Source of the DNA: Liolophura sinensis
Taxonomy: Eukaryota > Mollusca > Polyplacophora > Chitonida > Chitonidae
Direction: 5' to 3'
Length of the DNA stretch: 64,000 nucleotides
Assembly (NCBI RefSeq): GCF_032854445.1
Contig: NC_088301.1
Coordinates: forward strand, 28,692,402 to 28,756,401
The notes under the pieces: model-generated
What the model saw: the letters and a program-made list of their open reading frames with translations, nothing else
What the model was told of the DNA's origin: nothing
The model's database searches: none
Position numbers and translations under genes: made by a program
In this document: positions 1 through 13,619 of the stretch, piece after piece
Layout of the letters: the number at the start of each line of letters is the position of its first letter
Numbering within the stretch: position 1 is the first letter of the stretch

Positions 1-2706
1 GTACATGTAACTAACCCAGTATTTACAACGCCATAACATTCTACAATAAAGTAATTATTTTAACTCTACCTCAAAAGAAATGTAAGTGAATAAAGTTAAT
101 ATACTTATTTATTTCGCATCAACTTGTGTTGGGTTTTCAATTCACTCACTGTCAATTAACTTTAGCTTTTCATTGTGTTTTAACAGGTCTATAGGTTGCA
201 GTATTATGTTTTTTTCTGTGGTAGCCTGCCTAAGGTGACAGGTAAATTTTTTTTCCTGTCCAAACATTTCTTAACCCAAACACATACAACTGTCCCCATG
301 ATCATTCTATTTCCTTGCATTAGCATCTCTCTTCATGAAATCACCGGTATATGTATACATCAGAAACTAGGCCCTCGATGATACTTTAACATAAAAAACT
401 TTCCTGATGATCCTGTAAAATTGACACATCTGGGCACGATATTAGGGTAATTTCATGAATACAGCATAAAACATCAATCAAAAACAAAAAATTAATTTGA
501 CCCTGACATGTGGACTATACACTGCATTATTTATGAAGTCTACTTACATGAAGACCTCATATTCAATACATACGTAGAAATAAGTCACACCTCTGAACTA
601 GCACAACACACCCTTATAAATCCTTTTAACAACCTGAAAATTAACAAACACACACTAATACTAGAAATGACCCAAGAATGTAGTGATCCATACTTTCTGA
701 GATATCAAATACATTATATATGTATAATCCTTCCATGTGTTACAGTTTAACAAGCCGTCAAATCCACTTTCAAATTAGTGAATGGAAACCGACCATTCAT
801 CCAAAAACTCCTTCAAATTCACCAAGGTCAATCATGCCAAAAACATAAATTTTGGCTATCAAAATAATAACTGCTACAATTTCTGCATCAGCATATTTCC
901 CATGCTCTCATACTGAAGATCGCCATGTGCAATATCAGGTTGACATATTGCCAGAAATCAATCATTTGTTCTGAAGGTTGGGTACAATGGCAAGTTTACA
1001 GCCCACATTTTAATATGGAATCAACAAGGAAATTAATACAGGACATACACTACCCTGTCACAAACAAACTGGTGTTGTGGCTCTAATACACATCTTCACG
1101 ATTTTGTTTTTGACCTGGATATTCCTCTTATACATATTTGATGCACTTTTTCACACCATTCCAGGGTTATGGGGATGGTACAAAATCTAACCTCGCCAGT
1201 TACAAGTTCCAGAAGGGTGCTATATATGTATATTCCCCAGCAGCAACGTTCGGCCTTCATTACATCCCCATTATCGAGAGCTGTGTTACTGTATGTTTGG
1301 CAGATAACCCAAGGTTCTTCTGTGTTGTCTGTGAAAGCCATTTTTATTGCGCTTCTTGATAGGTTTAAAGTGGCCATTGATCTGTCAATTAAAACCACTC
1401 TCTAAGTTTTATTCCACTTTAAAAGCATGAACGCTGTGTGATAGATTAATGACACACCTTCCAAAAGACTACAGAAAAAACACCACAAGAGTTCTTTAAA
1501 AACACATGAAGGAAGGGCTAATGGATTGTTTGAAATCTTTCCCCAAATTACAACTGACATCCATTTCCTGATAAAAACGTCCTTACTGACCTTCAACTTT
1601 TGAGGTTGACATTTTAAATTTGAGACTATTTGCAAGCATCCAACCAAATGAACCTACTGGTAATGATACCCAAGTTCTTCATCAAGTTTATGTTTAAAGA
1701 GGAATGTAGTCAATTTACTAAACTATGAAGGTTCAAACAACAAAGAAGAAATTTAAAGCAGCAATATGAAAGATTGTGAATATATTTTGCCTAACCCATG
1801 AATCAATATCTGAAAGCAAGATGACAGACACAGACTTTGGAATTAGCATTTCTGAAAATAAAAAAATCCATCAAACTCAATATTTTCTAAACTAACTTCA
1901 TTTTACCTGTCCCCTCAATGCAGTTGAGTTTTTCAAGTGATTTTTTTTTTTTTTTGGTATTGACAAAACTGGTCTGGAAATACCCCGACTCTAAACTGGC
2001 CATTATGTACCACTTTTTGACCTTTTTCTCTATAATACACATGTATTTGTCCAACAAAGTGTGCCCAACCTATTGCCACTGGAGAAGTAACTAAGACATT
2101 GGTCTGGTCAACTACTAAAAAATATGTTCACTGTTATAACATAAAATACAATACTGTATTTAGAAGCTAACACATAAAGCAGTTCATTGGGTGATGGCCC
2201 AGTAAAATCACCTTATACCATGTACATGTATACCATATACCATGTTAGAATCTGGAGAGGTGTAGTAAATATCCTAGAAAGACTATCAAGAGAAAAGTAA
2301 CAATCTTAGTTTACTGACAGAGTTCATTATTGGTAAGCTCTCTTAATTACAGGTATATGTTTCACAGTTAAGGACTGATTCTGTTTTTCTTCATTGTTGC
2401 TAAACATCATACTCCATAGTCTTTCACCTGTACGATGGTAGCCAGCACCCCTCAAAAACTGATCTCTCAGTTTTCAGAAACTGCGCAAAATGGCATACAA
2501 GAAAAAAGACTGAAGTAAAAAAAAAAGTAGTAAGATATGTCTGCAGTGATTGTGTGGGCTGATTAAACTTTATCTGATGAGAAAATTGACCCCAGGAATC
2601 AAGCGTCCAAATAACCTCTGACCCGTTGGCCTGCTGGTTAATGATGTAACTCTTCAAACAAAGAATCACAGTGTAAATTATACATAAAGCAAGAGTAGGT
2701 CAACCA
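1..2706. other. Non-coding stretch, no gene recognised
   Basis: AT-rich unique-looking sequence with short A/T runs, for example a T-run near 1940. Around 1096-1405 three overlapping frames on both strands stay open for 70-100 codons, but none gives a protein I recognise, and overlapping openness in several frames is typical of chance. I see no repeat family member, RNA gene or convincing splice-site pair here. Confidence 0.5.
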
Positions 2707-2823
2707 CTTATTTATTTCATTGGTGTTTTGCACTGAACTAAAGACTATTTCACTTATATGGCGGTGGTCAGCCTTACGGTGGCAGGAAACTGGACAGAGC
2801 CCAGGAGAAATCCACGACCATAC
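2707..2823 (-). mobile_element. SINE family 1, head-less fragment
   Basis: The plus strand reads tail then core: an ATTTATTT-type tail, GGTGTTTTGCACTG, then a segment matching the family-1 body (GGTGGCAGGAAACTGGACAG and CCACGACCAT). In sense orientation (minus strand) it has the body and the (AAAT)n tail but lacks the tRNA-like head present at 53258 and 44919. It is diverged, with about one difference in six or seven bases against the intact copy, so it is an old insertion. No target duplication is visible. Confidence 0.8.
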
Positions 2824-4431
2824 CACTTAATGGAATATGAATGGTGCTAACTATACTGGGAGTGCCCAGTGTAAGATAAAACTTGTCCACATATCTAAAT
2901 GTACTTGAATTTCATAATCGATTTTAGCGAAAACAGTTTTAGAGCAACCCTCAAAAATTATTTCATCAACAAAATGGTAAACATAAAATTTTCTCTGCTT
3001 GAGAAGATTTTTCGAATTTTGAGGGCTAGGACAGTATATTATAGATGGAGGAAACAGTATTAAAACCACTGACCTTTGGCAAGCTGGAGAACTTTTCTAC
3101 ATGTCATACTGCTGGAAGACAAGTGGTCTCCACACAGCTTTATATAAGAATACGCAATTAACAGAAACTAGGAAACACAGCAGATGACAGCAGCTAGGGA
3201 ACTTGACATTTCCCTGTCCAAGAATAGTGTTGAGTCTCTTATACGAGCTATAGTGATTGGAAGGTAATGGCATTGACCACCTGGCCACAGCCATACCCAA
3301 AAATTTGCACTCATATGATGGTGATGAGTTCCTCAGATGGAGGAAATTGAATTGAGTGCCAAGTGGAAAACTACCCACCTTGGGCAATTTACTCTCAACT
3401 TTTTTCACCTACAGATATGCACTTCATATTGGTAAAATCGCCTACCAATGTCAGTGTCACTGAACCAGTTATTGTCACCAATGCCCCACAAGCAGTGAAA
3501 ACAAGAGAGTCCACAAATTCCCTCTTTAAATCACCTAGTGGCTCCTAATGATTGATAGACAAGCACATCAGAGCACTAGACTATAGGCCACTCCTCTAAG
3601 ACACATAATGTGATCACACATAAAATTTAGGTCAGGTCTTGATACATGTATGTCCATGTACATTTGATGTCTGGAAAATTCTAAGCCCACTTTTCTCATT
3701 AAAGAAATTCAACACAGCAGATGACAAATTCTAACAGCAACATCATTTCAAAGAGAATATACCAGATGTACCCTTAAGTACAATTCCCAGTGGACACAAG
3801 AACACTGCAGCCGTGTCATCAAGTATCGGAAAACGATACCTACTGCAGGTGGACCACTCTGGGCTATTCCTGGTGTTTTCTCTGATCATTATTGTATTCT
3901 CTATCTGCTTCTTCATTGATCACCACCAAACATGCAAGATTCAGATTAGAGAGCCTTTAAATGTTTCTTAATGCCTCAGAGATAACAACCCAGGTATCAC
4001 ATGCTTTTGTATCTGTCAGGCCACAACAAAAAATTGTGTGTGCATGTCACATATGTTTGGAAATGCCTAAGCAAAAGATACTGGATAGTGAACTTTATTT
4101 TGGTGGAACATCTGTTTTTATTTTATGAACTGCATTATTAGCTTGGGATTTTAAATGTAAGGTGCTTCTGATGTCATTTCAAGGCAATGAATAGGCTGCA
4201 GGCTAAATAATCAAGTTTTATGAACAAACTTGTATATACTCTCATACATGCTGAACGAAGACAGGGGTTTGACATGAATGTTTATCACAATACTGATATG
4301 ACAGAATCATGGTTGATGATCATCACATAGGATGCTACATGCGCTTTTCACTTTCCATGCTACTTCACAAATTATAATAATAAACTTTGTAAAACCTTTG
4401 TTAGAATAAATTTGACCTTCCTTGAACAAGA
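2824..4431. other. Non-coding stretch, no gene recognised
   Basis: No recognisable gene. A minus-strand open frame at 3097-3408 (103 codons) has no recognisable domain. A 21-bp segment at about 3218 recurs with one change near 63913, which hints at an unidentified dispersed repeat, but the match does not extend further. Confidence 0.4.
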
Positions 4432-4672
4432 TTTACTTATTTATTTATTTGATTGGTGTTTTACGCTGTGCTCAAGAATATTTCACTTATACGACGGCGG
4501 CTAGCATTATGGTGGGTGGACACTGGGCAGAGCTCTGGGGAAACCCACGACCATCCGCAGGTTGCTGGCAGACCTTCCCACATACGGCCGGAGAGGAAGC
4601 CAGCATGAGCTGGACTTGAACTCACAGTGACCACATTGGTAAGAGACTCCTAGGTCATTACGCTGCGCTAGC
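4432..4672 (-). mobile_element. SINE family 1, nearly full length, 5' truncated
   Basis: The copy starts on the plus strand with the TTATTTATTTATTTG tail, followed by GATTGGTGTTTTACGC, the core hairpin halves (ACGC and ACGACGGCGG), the body (GGGTGGACACTGGGCAGAGC, CCACGACCATCCGCAGG) and the box-B side of the tRNA-like head (rc of GAGTTCAAGTCCAGC near 4608-4625). It breaks off at about 4672, inside the head, before box A. A head truncated at its 5' end fits incomplete reverse transcription. No clear target duplication is seen. Confidence 0.88.
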
Positions 4673-7600
4673 TCATAGCCAAAAACAAAAGACAGAAACA
4701 ATACATTGCTGCAAGGTTGAGTCATTTCCCTAAGTCAGCTGCGGCACTTACTTTCAAAAATGTTTTAAATTCTAACTAGTGTCAAGTTTCAGCAAGTTAC
4801 ATTGTCATTTCTTTTGCTTTTTGCTTTTCTTTTTTCTTGGCCTAAAATGTAAGAGTACACTATTCCTAGGATGTCTTTATCAACAATTTATCTTTTAAAC
4901 AACGAGCACTAACTTGCATGAGGTTCAAGCACACAACAATTTGGCAGACGTCGCAACGGTTTGACTTCTCGATTCGAAATTTTCTACGGGCTCGATTATA
5001 GTAAGAAAAGATTTGTCGATACAAGTTCTGACATCTTGGATAACTTACAGATTCAATGTCTACAAAACCCAAAGATGACCAGAGTTTTAATCAACAGGGA
5101 AATATTCCCACTGGGAAACATAAAACCATGAGGCATGCTGTAGGGAGTATTAAATGACATGGTTCAATGGGCTAGACAAATCCAGACAACAGATTTTGTC
5201 TGAAGTGACAATGTAAATTTCATGTCTGGACATCTCAGATCTACCAAGCTATAGGTTAGTTAAAGCTCACTGAGTTTCAACCAGACAACACCAATGACAC
5301 ATAACATAAGCAACTTGGTAACTGTGACAACGGTGGAACTTTTTCAATATCCCCCTCGAAGCAAGAAATGACCATTTTGACACTCCTGCAGCTGACATGT
5401 AATTAAATACTGTCAAAAACATGTCCCAACAAAATACATTATGCATAAACATATCTATCTTAAAAGAATATTAACCTGATGCAATTAATTATTCCAGCAT
5501 CAAAATGTGTGTTTGACGAGCAAACTTTGTTGGCAGTTAGGGCCACTTGATGCTGAGAAACAAGACAGCCACCATTAGCAAATGTCAAGTTTTTACCAAG
5601 TCTGTCTCTAAACTGTTGCATAATACATGGAGGAGAAATTGGATGGAGGGACACAGAGTATAAAATGTGAACATTTATTTGCAACATTGTTAGGCATCTG
5701 TCAACAGGTTTATGGGCATCAGAATTTTCAGGTGCTTATATATCCAAGACTAAGAGTTAGCAAATTCTTAAATGAACTAGAACTGCAAAGCAGTTTCGGC
5801 CACGTCGTTTGTCGTCATTGTTATCATTGTATGCTATCAAAAAGAAACAGCAAACAACTGTAGCTATATCTGAGCGAACAACAGCTTCGTAAAATCAGGG
5901 AATGTCCAGTAGAAACTAGTCTTGTAAAGCAGCATACTGTGTATATCTGTTCAGAAGACTCCAAATTCCATGTCAAATCAAAAGGAATTAATTTTTATTG
6001 CTGACAAAGCGTGATTCTAGTGAGAAAACTACATGTATTGATCGTAGCTCAAATCAGTCTTGGGCTACCATTTGGGGAAAGTTTCAAATTTCTAGATCCC
6101 ATAGTTCTCGACTTAAAGTCCATTGAAATTACATAACTAAATTCAGTTCATTAACTGTATTTCAAAAAGTTACACACACAAACAAAAAACAAAAGCAGAT
6201 TCAGAATCACATGCTCGAAATACACCAGAATAAGAAAAAGATGAAATTTCATAACTAGATGTGACATCATAACTTCGACGAATGGCGAGCTTCCAGTTTT
6301 TACCGAAGTCAAAGATTTATGAAACTTATTGCATCTCGAAACTGTCTACCTGCACATTCAATTTTAGAACCATCCGTTAACTGGTTCTTGACAAAAAGAC
6401 GTTCAAACATTTTGGTATAAAATTCAATATGACCATAAAACCACCTGATATAAAAAATCCAGGATAAATGTGTGAACAACTTAGGTATAGGACAATTTTA
6501 CTGCAACTACTGAGTCATATCACCGAACGTTCCCAAAGTTTTCATGGACAACTTTAAGTGCTACTGACAAACATATCCAAATTTCATGAACTTCGAACTA
6601 ACCACAGTTTTTCTGATAACAATAATAGAAACAAGAGACTTTTGAACAGTATTTTAAAATACACCCGTTTCTTTGGTTACATTTACTCCATTATTTCTGG
6701 AGATATTGAATAGAGAATGATACAGCCTGCTACAATGTCAATAATACTCTTCAACAAACGATCAGTACAAAACTCAATGTTCAAGATTCAAGAAAAACTT
6801 TGGTACTGATTGACCCAGTAGTCAAAGGATACCATAAATAAAAGGCCACTCTGCATAAACACAATATTCCTCTCCAAAAGTGTAACAAGTAAAGCACACT
6901 ATAGACAACAAAGGCACATCACATTTTGTTACCTCGTCCTTTCCAGCAAAAAATGTTGGTATTTAAAAACTGAATGTTCACAGCCAAGCTTTAAATGAAA
7001 GCAATAGGTTATCATCTCACATTATAGGTCATTAAACACAGTAGCTTTTGACAAAACTTTCCATGCATTTTCTAAACACACAATACCTCTTAGTTTCCAC
7101 AAAATCTCAAGATTAATATTTCTTTATTTGATTATCACACAATTTATTCTTGTATTATGCACAAAAGTAATTTGTTAGTGCATTATCACATGATTATTTC
7201 AGGACTGTTTTCTCAGAATCATGATAAAAATTGGTGACTGACACCCCATCACACTTCAGATGGGGTCAAATTCCAAATTCCAGTAAGGCCTGTAATGAGG
7301 ACAGAAACATTTTTACACTTTCCTCCAGCCAACAATGCAGACTTCTACTTCCTAGACATTAAAGTGGTGCCAATTTAGAAAGGTTGACTTTCCAAACTAA
7401 ATTAAATCAACATCTGTGAATTCTAGGCTGGAGAGAGTCTTAAATGTCACAAAGAGATTCATTCCAGTCAAAACAACGGATAACATGGAGATGAAAAGGT
7501 TCCATACAGGCACCACCCTCTGGGGAGCATTATTTGCACCAATGTGAAGACTATTAGCTTTAAGTCCAATACCTCACCAATCAGACAAAAGCCGAACGCC

Positions 7601-10600
7601 AGAGGTCTGTTTGACGAAACCATCTTCAACGATGCTTCTTTACAAAACAAAAATGAACATTGGAAAGGTCCATGCTACTAGTCTTTTGCCACTTCTGGTA
7701 GCCTAATGTCTATAAAATTCCTGATAGTGGGGGAAAAAGAAGAGAAAAAAAAAATGGAAGGAATTATGTGCATCTGAATCGCAGACAGCTAGATATAATG
7801 TCCATTAAGGAGAAATTGTGATCGCAAGAGTGTCCCTTTGATCTACTGCCGTTGAGGAAGACACAATTAGAATACAAGCCCAGAAGCCAGCAAAACAGTG
7901 AATGTGTTTCATGCCGTCCAGCACGAAGCTTCCATGTTATTTAAATGGGTGGGTTTTGGCAAATTTTTGGGGGCTTTTTTGGTCATAACATTAAAACAAC
8001 ACAACAAAAGTACAAAAATAATTCTGACATGAAGGGGCACCAGATAGTATATTTGTTGCGAAGTACTTCTGAGCTAAGTTCTTCGGTCAGTTATGGCCTA
8101 ATTTGCACACCAAACTAAAAGTTTTTTACAAAATGGTTAGGGCGACCCAACTAGAAACAGCAAGTGAAAAAGTGCAGTTCTGGAAAAGAAGATTTTTTAG
8201 GTTTATCAACAAAATTTAAAATGGCCCATTAATCACATGACTGGCGAAACAGCACAAAACATCAAAAGTTGCTTCATACATTTGTTATTAAAACTGAATA
8301 GTTTGGTTTTTTGTACCTTTACCAATTTGAGATATTGCAATTTTACCAGATGACTAAGAATAATAATAATTAGAAATCAGAAAGTTAGACATAATAATTA
8401 GAAAGCACACATTCTTCATAGCCATGAACGATACATTGTATATACATAAAATATGTACATATAAATGTGCCAAATGCAGTAAATCGACCATAAACCACAA
8501 ATTTCCCACAAAACTGTCCATCGCAGAAAAGAAAAAAGACCAAATTCGTGATCAGAACATCAAACTACGTTTTAGGTAGCATAGTACAAAATCTTTAAAA
8601 GTCAAACTCTGACTTGATTAACTGACGGATGTGATACAAGCCCAGCACAATCCGCCTCAGGTCAATTTAACGTCAGTTATCTTCACCTTTGAAATGCTCG
8701 AGATATATGTACACCAGCATCAAACAACAGTCCTGGACAACTGTTAGCGTTTAATCCCTCCTGTAATTAGGTCAAGTCACAAGTTTTTCTTAAAGTTGCA
8801 TACTCTTTTTCTTTACACTTATATCTTTCAAATGGGAGTATAAGTTATTGGTCGCAAATCAATACATTGCATATACCGATACACTATATACATGTATATA
8901 GCATGTATAGATGTATACATGTGCCAAATGTAGTAAATTGCTCTTTGGATAAAATTTGAAGGCTGCTTGACCTGTCTTAACACAGCTCAACCATTTTTAG
9001 CACACATACAGTACATGTATAGCCCTTTTAACACAGCCATTTTCAGTTTTTCAACTGTTACAGTTACAGTTTTTTCAGGACGTCGAACTATGTCCGGCGG
9101 TATACTTACTATATATCTACGTTCATCCTAAACCTGAATAGATTGTATATAGAGAATATACACTGAGTGACCCCCTATATTAATTTTATTAAACAAGTAG
9201 TGTAATTTTCATTTGGTCTGAGCCTTTGACGACGAACAAAGGAAAACTACATGACAAGTTTAATAAATTTGATATCATGGGTCACACATTGCATAACATA
9301 TTTATCCTATAATTTTTTTTGAACGGATTTAGGTGGTTAATAGAGAAGGCAACATCTGTCTGTTTTGACAGGTATGTAAATGAGACGTGTACTGATATCG
9401 ATACATGCATGTGAAACGGTTGGAAGCAAACCACACAATTAACTAAATATAGTTCTAGAAAATATTGAGGAAAACTGTGATTTCTGTGAACTGAAAACAT
9501 AACACAGTCCATAAGCGTGCAAAAAAGATGACAAGCTTTGTATTTTTTTTTAAAATATCAGCATTCATAACTGCTCATTTATCGAAACATTTGGCTCCAA
9601 AATTTTGACCTAAATCTAGGTCATATCTCTATGACATCACGCCATGATTTGCAGGGTGCAAAGAGCGGTGATTCTGAAAATCATACTGAATGAAATATTC
9701 AAATTAAGGGCTTGGTTTTGATTTGTTTTGGACTTTCCACGTGTGATGGTAAACCTGATATTGAATCAATGAGTCACTGTGAGATGAATTATTGTATTCA
9801 ACGTAGCACATAGAATGGACTAGATCTATGAATAATCTTGAAGTACAACAGTTGCAGATCAGTTAATACACACACTCTTTGGTGTTCTACAAAGTATTAA
9901 GGCAAGTTTGTAGGTTTTTAATACATCATGTATGTATTAAGACAGCTTTAAGATTTTCAGCATACACGCAGTATATATACAGTCCCTTCCCCTCAGTAAT
10001 CTTTACCGCTGTATCAGTTTTCTGTCACGTCACCTGCAAATAAGGAGGAAAATTGCAAATTTTCGATTTTTGATCACAATTTGCGACATAAGTCTGAGAT
10101 TTGCACCAAATTGGAGCCCAAGACACGTAGTTTCTGATGCATACCAATGGATTAGAGCTGCAATCTTTAGTTTTCTCGCTAGAAATATTTAAAGGACACC
10201 ACCCTACTTCAGAAATATAAATGTAAGGCAGTGCATCTGAAACAGACTTCAGAGGTAACTGCATATTATTATACATGTATTGCAGGTAACCTGCCCCATA
10301 CGTCAGATGCCTGTCACTGAAACCAAGAAATGAACAACTCTCCCTCCTGTCCACAGCTATTACTGGATAATTTGCAATGTTTGCATGTGAAGCCATGCAA
10401 GGCATCATGGTAACTTCTCAACAATCCCAATGGCTTTCCGCATACCCCAGTGCTATCAGCAATATGTCCAAAACCATAGCGAAATATATGAAAAATGTCC
10501 ATCCACACATGTGCCTTGAGTCATGACGAGCCCAAAACTTGTTAATCTTATTAGGCCAAATTCAACCGTTAAAGAAATATTGTGGTTTCCAGTTTCTATT

Positions 10601-11724
10601 CAGGTCTACACCTTCTAAGGAAGAGAGAGTCTCTAGGATGCAGCACAGAAAAGTAACTACGAAACCGTACCGCTTTAGATTGTGGATCTTTTATTAAAGA
10701 AAACAACACCACTTATTCCTTCTAATTATTTAGACCAAAATTTCATATCTTTATAATCTTCTAACATTTCCTGTCACCTACAAAAGTGAACTGAGACAAG
10801 GCAAACCAGATGGGGCACTAGAGTGGGGTGATTGCACACCATGTGTTGAGCAACCTGAAATGCACATACTTAACCAGGTGCAGTGATCGCCAAGGCCTAA
10901 CTCGATCAAGACACTGAGGTGGTTTACAGCACTGGACGCATTGTATATGATGTCTGGTAGTGTGGAATTCAAATTCAGTTGATTATTTTTCATTTTTGTC
11001 ATACTTTTGCTCCATGTTGCCTGTTTTTGTAAATACTGATACAACTTGTACATGTTGGCTGAATGTGTTGAACTTCGTCGTTATGTGTGTTAGTATCTGT
11101 TCCAAAGCTTAATTTTTCTGATTATGGCAAATTAGTTCAATGCATTAATTTCATAGTGTTTTCTTATTTGATATTCAATTGGGGCGGGCCTTGATGCTTG
11201 GCCACCAGGGTCGCTCTAAGGAATGTAACACCTTTAAGCTGAAAGGAGACAAATGAGAGGACGAAGTCTCAAATTTATCTTAACATGTGGAAAATAACAT
11301 TTGCTAGTAGTATAAGAAGTATCGATAACATGAAAGATAACAGGAAGTACAAATGTACAAGCCAGTAGATTCTTTAAGACAGAGTTAGCCATTCAATTTA
11401 TTCATCCAGAAATGCTACAAGTATATGTAACTGTAATGAATATTCTGCTGTGTGTCTCTGCCAAGTGCTTTGGTGCACTATTGATTAGCTCATGTAACTG
11501 ACAGGTTGCCATTGAGCCTGGCCTATCCTATAACTAACATTAAGTGCTTTCTAATCAATCACTAAAACTGCCTAGTATTATCATGGTCTTGTCTTTATCT
11601 TCATTCACTCGATTCAAATACAAACAAGTATCTCTATGATTACATCACAAAATGAACAAAATCATTTCTAAAGTATAATTTACTGGGTTATGAGCAAGCT
11701 ATACAAAATATTATTCTATTCAGC
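4673..11724. other. Long non-coding stretch, no gene recognised
   Basis: Seven kilobases without a recognisable gene, RNA gene or clear mobile element. The longest open frame (10025-10408, minus, 127 codons) shows no known domain. Two diverged direct repeats of about 70-80 bp are present at 8425-8490 and 8862-8945; both contain AATACATTG-like sequence followed by GTGCCAAATG and AGTAAAT. The rest is unique-looking AT-rich sequence of intergenic or intronic type. Confidence 0.5.
8425..8945 (+). repeat. Pair of diverged direct repeats (8425-8490 and 8862-8945)
   Basis: Both blocks run from an (A/T)ACATTG start through TATATAC/ATGTAC-rich sequence to GTGCCAAATG followed by (C/T)AGTAAAT. They lie about 440 bp apart in the same orientation. 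Conservation is highest at the right end. They could be two copies of an unrecognised repeat or an old local duplication. Confidence 0.4.
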
Positions 11725-12004
11725 CGTTAACCTTTCCGATGGCTTAAGATCCCAGGATCAAACTAGGGTCTGGTCATATCGAAGACTTTAGAAATGGTGC
11801 TAGCTGCTGTATTGCTCGGCACTCACCGCTGAGAGGTTAGAACAAGGAAACTGGCTCGGGGTCAGTACAATGTGACTGGGTGGTGGCATGATCTCCCCCT
11901 GCCATGTAAGACACAGAATATGTACACACCTCTAATGATTTTCTCGTCGTCATATGATTGAAAAATTGTTAAATATGACATTAAACCAAAACCATACATA
12001 CATT
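11725..12004 (+). mobile_element. SINE family 2, full-length but diverged copy
   Basis: This is the only family-2 copy in the window lying in sense orientation on the plus strand. The tRNA-like head is on the left (box-B region GGATCAAACTAGGGTC near 11756-11771). The body follows, with GGTCATATCGAAGACTTTAG, TCACCGCTGAGAGGTTAGAA and CAGTACAATGTGACTGGGTGG. The core is at about 11947-11985, the reverse complement of TTTAATGTCATATTTAACAA and CAATCATATGACGACG, and the 3' tail is CCATACATAC. Reversing it aligns it with the copies at 21408 and 25650. The left boundary is approximate and no target duplication is obvious. Confidence 0.82.
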
Positions 12005-13401
12005 TTTATCTGTTTTATTTTACCTGTTCCTCCATCTCTTTATTGTAAATTGAACCAGCAACACAAAACAGTACTTTTTATACGTTCTACGAGCTCTATG
12101 AATTTACAACTACCTTTCGTCAAGTTGGTTTTATTCCGAAAACAAAGAATTTACCCAATACTTAAGCCTTACTTAAATCCACTAAAATCTAATCAGTGCT
12201 GATAATAGTTAAACTTCAGTTACTTCTCATGTTTGGTCATCAGATTGAAACAAGTCAACTTAGGATGCCAGGAAGACTTTCTGACACCACAACACCAGCT
12301 TTAGCAGTAGAGGTTATCTTATGTACCGATACACGTGAATGTTGGAGTGTCAGTCTTAGCCCAATTAATGATTATTTATTTGTAGATCCACTACTATCAC
12401 TGCTCTTGTTGCCTCATTCAATGTCACTGACCACAATCAGTGTTGGTGACACTCACGTGGCTGTCTAACCCATATTGGTGTCCTCTTACATCCATTGTTG
12501 AGTAGTTTCAAAAGAATATTAATATGCTAATCTTGGCTTTGTTACAATAAGTAAAAGCTTTAAAGAAATAAACATAAAAATTTACCACGGAACTCCTAAA
12601 AGATTTTAGTTTTCAAGTGAAAGAGAATGGTTATAGGCAACAAGCTTGATTTCATTTTTCAAAGGTCAATACAAACGGAAATCTTTTTTAAGGCCTCAAT
12701 AATAGCTTAGTGTCTTAACATAATGGATAGATCGGAAAGAAAACACAGTTCCAGGTTAATCACTCATTCTTAATCACATAGGGCTACTTGTTCTGATTTC
12801 ATCAGAGCTCAGTTGCCATGGGGAAAATAAAATGGTCACAGGCAATAGCTGCATTAAGTAAAATGACACCATAATTACATCAAGGCTTTGTCAGTGTTAG
12901 CTCTGACAAGATTTGCAGCTGGATAAAAAAAACTGTGATAAAAGGCCATGCGAAATATCCTAAGAAAAGCAAGGAATATTAAACCAAAGAACAAAAAACC
13001 TAAAGGAAACAAAAGCTCCATGGCCCTTATACAGGTTTCTGACAAAAACTTGTGTCTTTGTAGAAAATGATTCATGGGCTATCAGACTGAATTGTAAATG
13101 ACATATTAATTACTTGTAATAGCAGTTATTTTGAGTTTCACTAAGACTGCTTTCTGCACTCTTTATTACCATATTATTTATTATTTATTTGAAAACTGAT
13201 TCATTAGGTGAAGACATTGTGACAGTTCTGATCTTAATGCACATGTCTACAGTGTTATCAAGCATAAGTAAACGCAGACATCTAACGCCTTGTTCCCACA
13301 AAGGCATGCAGCATGTTTGATATATAAAGTATACCTTAGGCATGTTAACAGATGCTGATCTCTCAGTGTATCAAGCCATGAAATGTTTATTCAAGGAAAA
13401 G
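12005..13401. other. Non-coding stretch, no gene recognised
   Basis: Short open frames at 12196-12468 (plus) and 12875-13075 (minus, hydrophobic) carry no recognisable domain or splice context. No repeats were recognised. Confidence 0.4.
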
Positions 13402-13619
13402 AGGTTATGTGCATACAATAAATGTTATGGGCATACAATAAATGTTATGGACATACAATAAATGATTCAAAAGAATGTAACATGGTGGTATAAGCACTAT
13501 CTACATTCAGAGGTTATGGGCATACAATAAATGTTATGGGCATATAATAAATGTTATGGGCATACAATAAATGATTCAAAAGAATGTAACAGGGTGGTAT
13601 AAGCACTATCTACATTCAG
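13402..13619 (+). repeat. Nested tandem repeat: 2 x 109 bp, each with 3 x 20 bp
   Basis: Two head-to-tail 109-bp units (13402-13510 and 13511-13619) differ at only a few positions. Each unit starts with three 20-bp subunits close to GTTATGGGCATACAATAAAT (13404-13463 and 13513-13572). A shared 46-bp segment follows, containing GATTCAAAAGAATGTAACA and TAAGCACTATCTACATTCAG. The 20-bp array must have expanded first, then the whole block doubled, because both copies carry exactly three subunits in register. Confidence 0.95.

Noticed and set aside
1096-1405. Three overlapping open frames on both strands
   Set aside because: No recognisable protein in any frame; simultaneous openness suggests chance.
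3218-3240. 21-bp word shared with about 63913
   Set aside because: One short match without extension; could be chance or a trace of an unknown repeat, not enough to call.
10025-10408. 127-codon minus-strand frame; a nice 3' splice site overlaps its end
   Set aside because: The exon implied by the acceptor (TTTCCTCCTTATTTGCAG) closes after five codons in its only open frame. The long frame itself shows no domain.
13402-13619. Possible CRISPR-like array (regular 20-bp repeats)
   Set aside because: Repeats are contiguous without spacers and the sequence is eukaryotic; it is a minisatellite.
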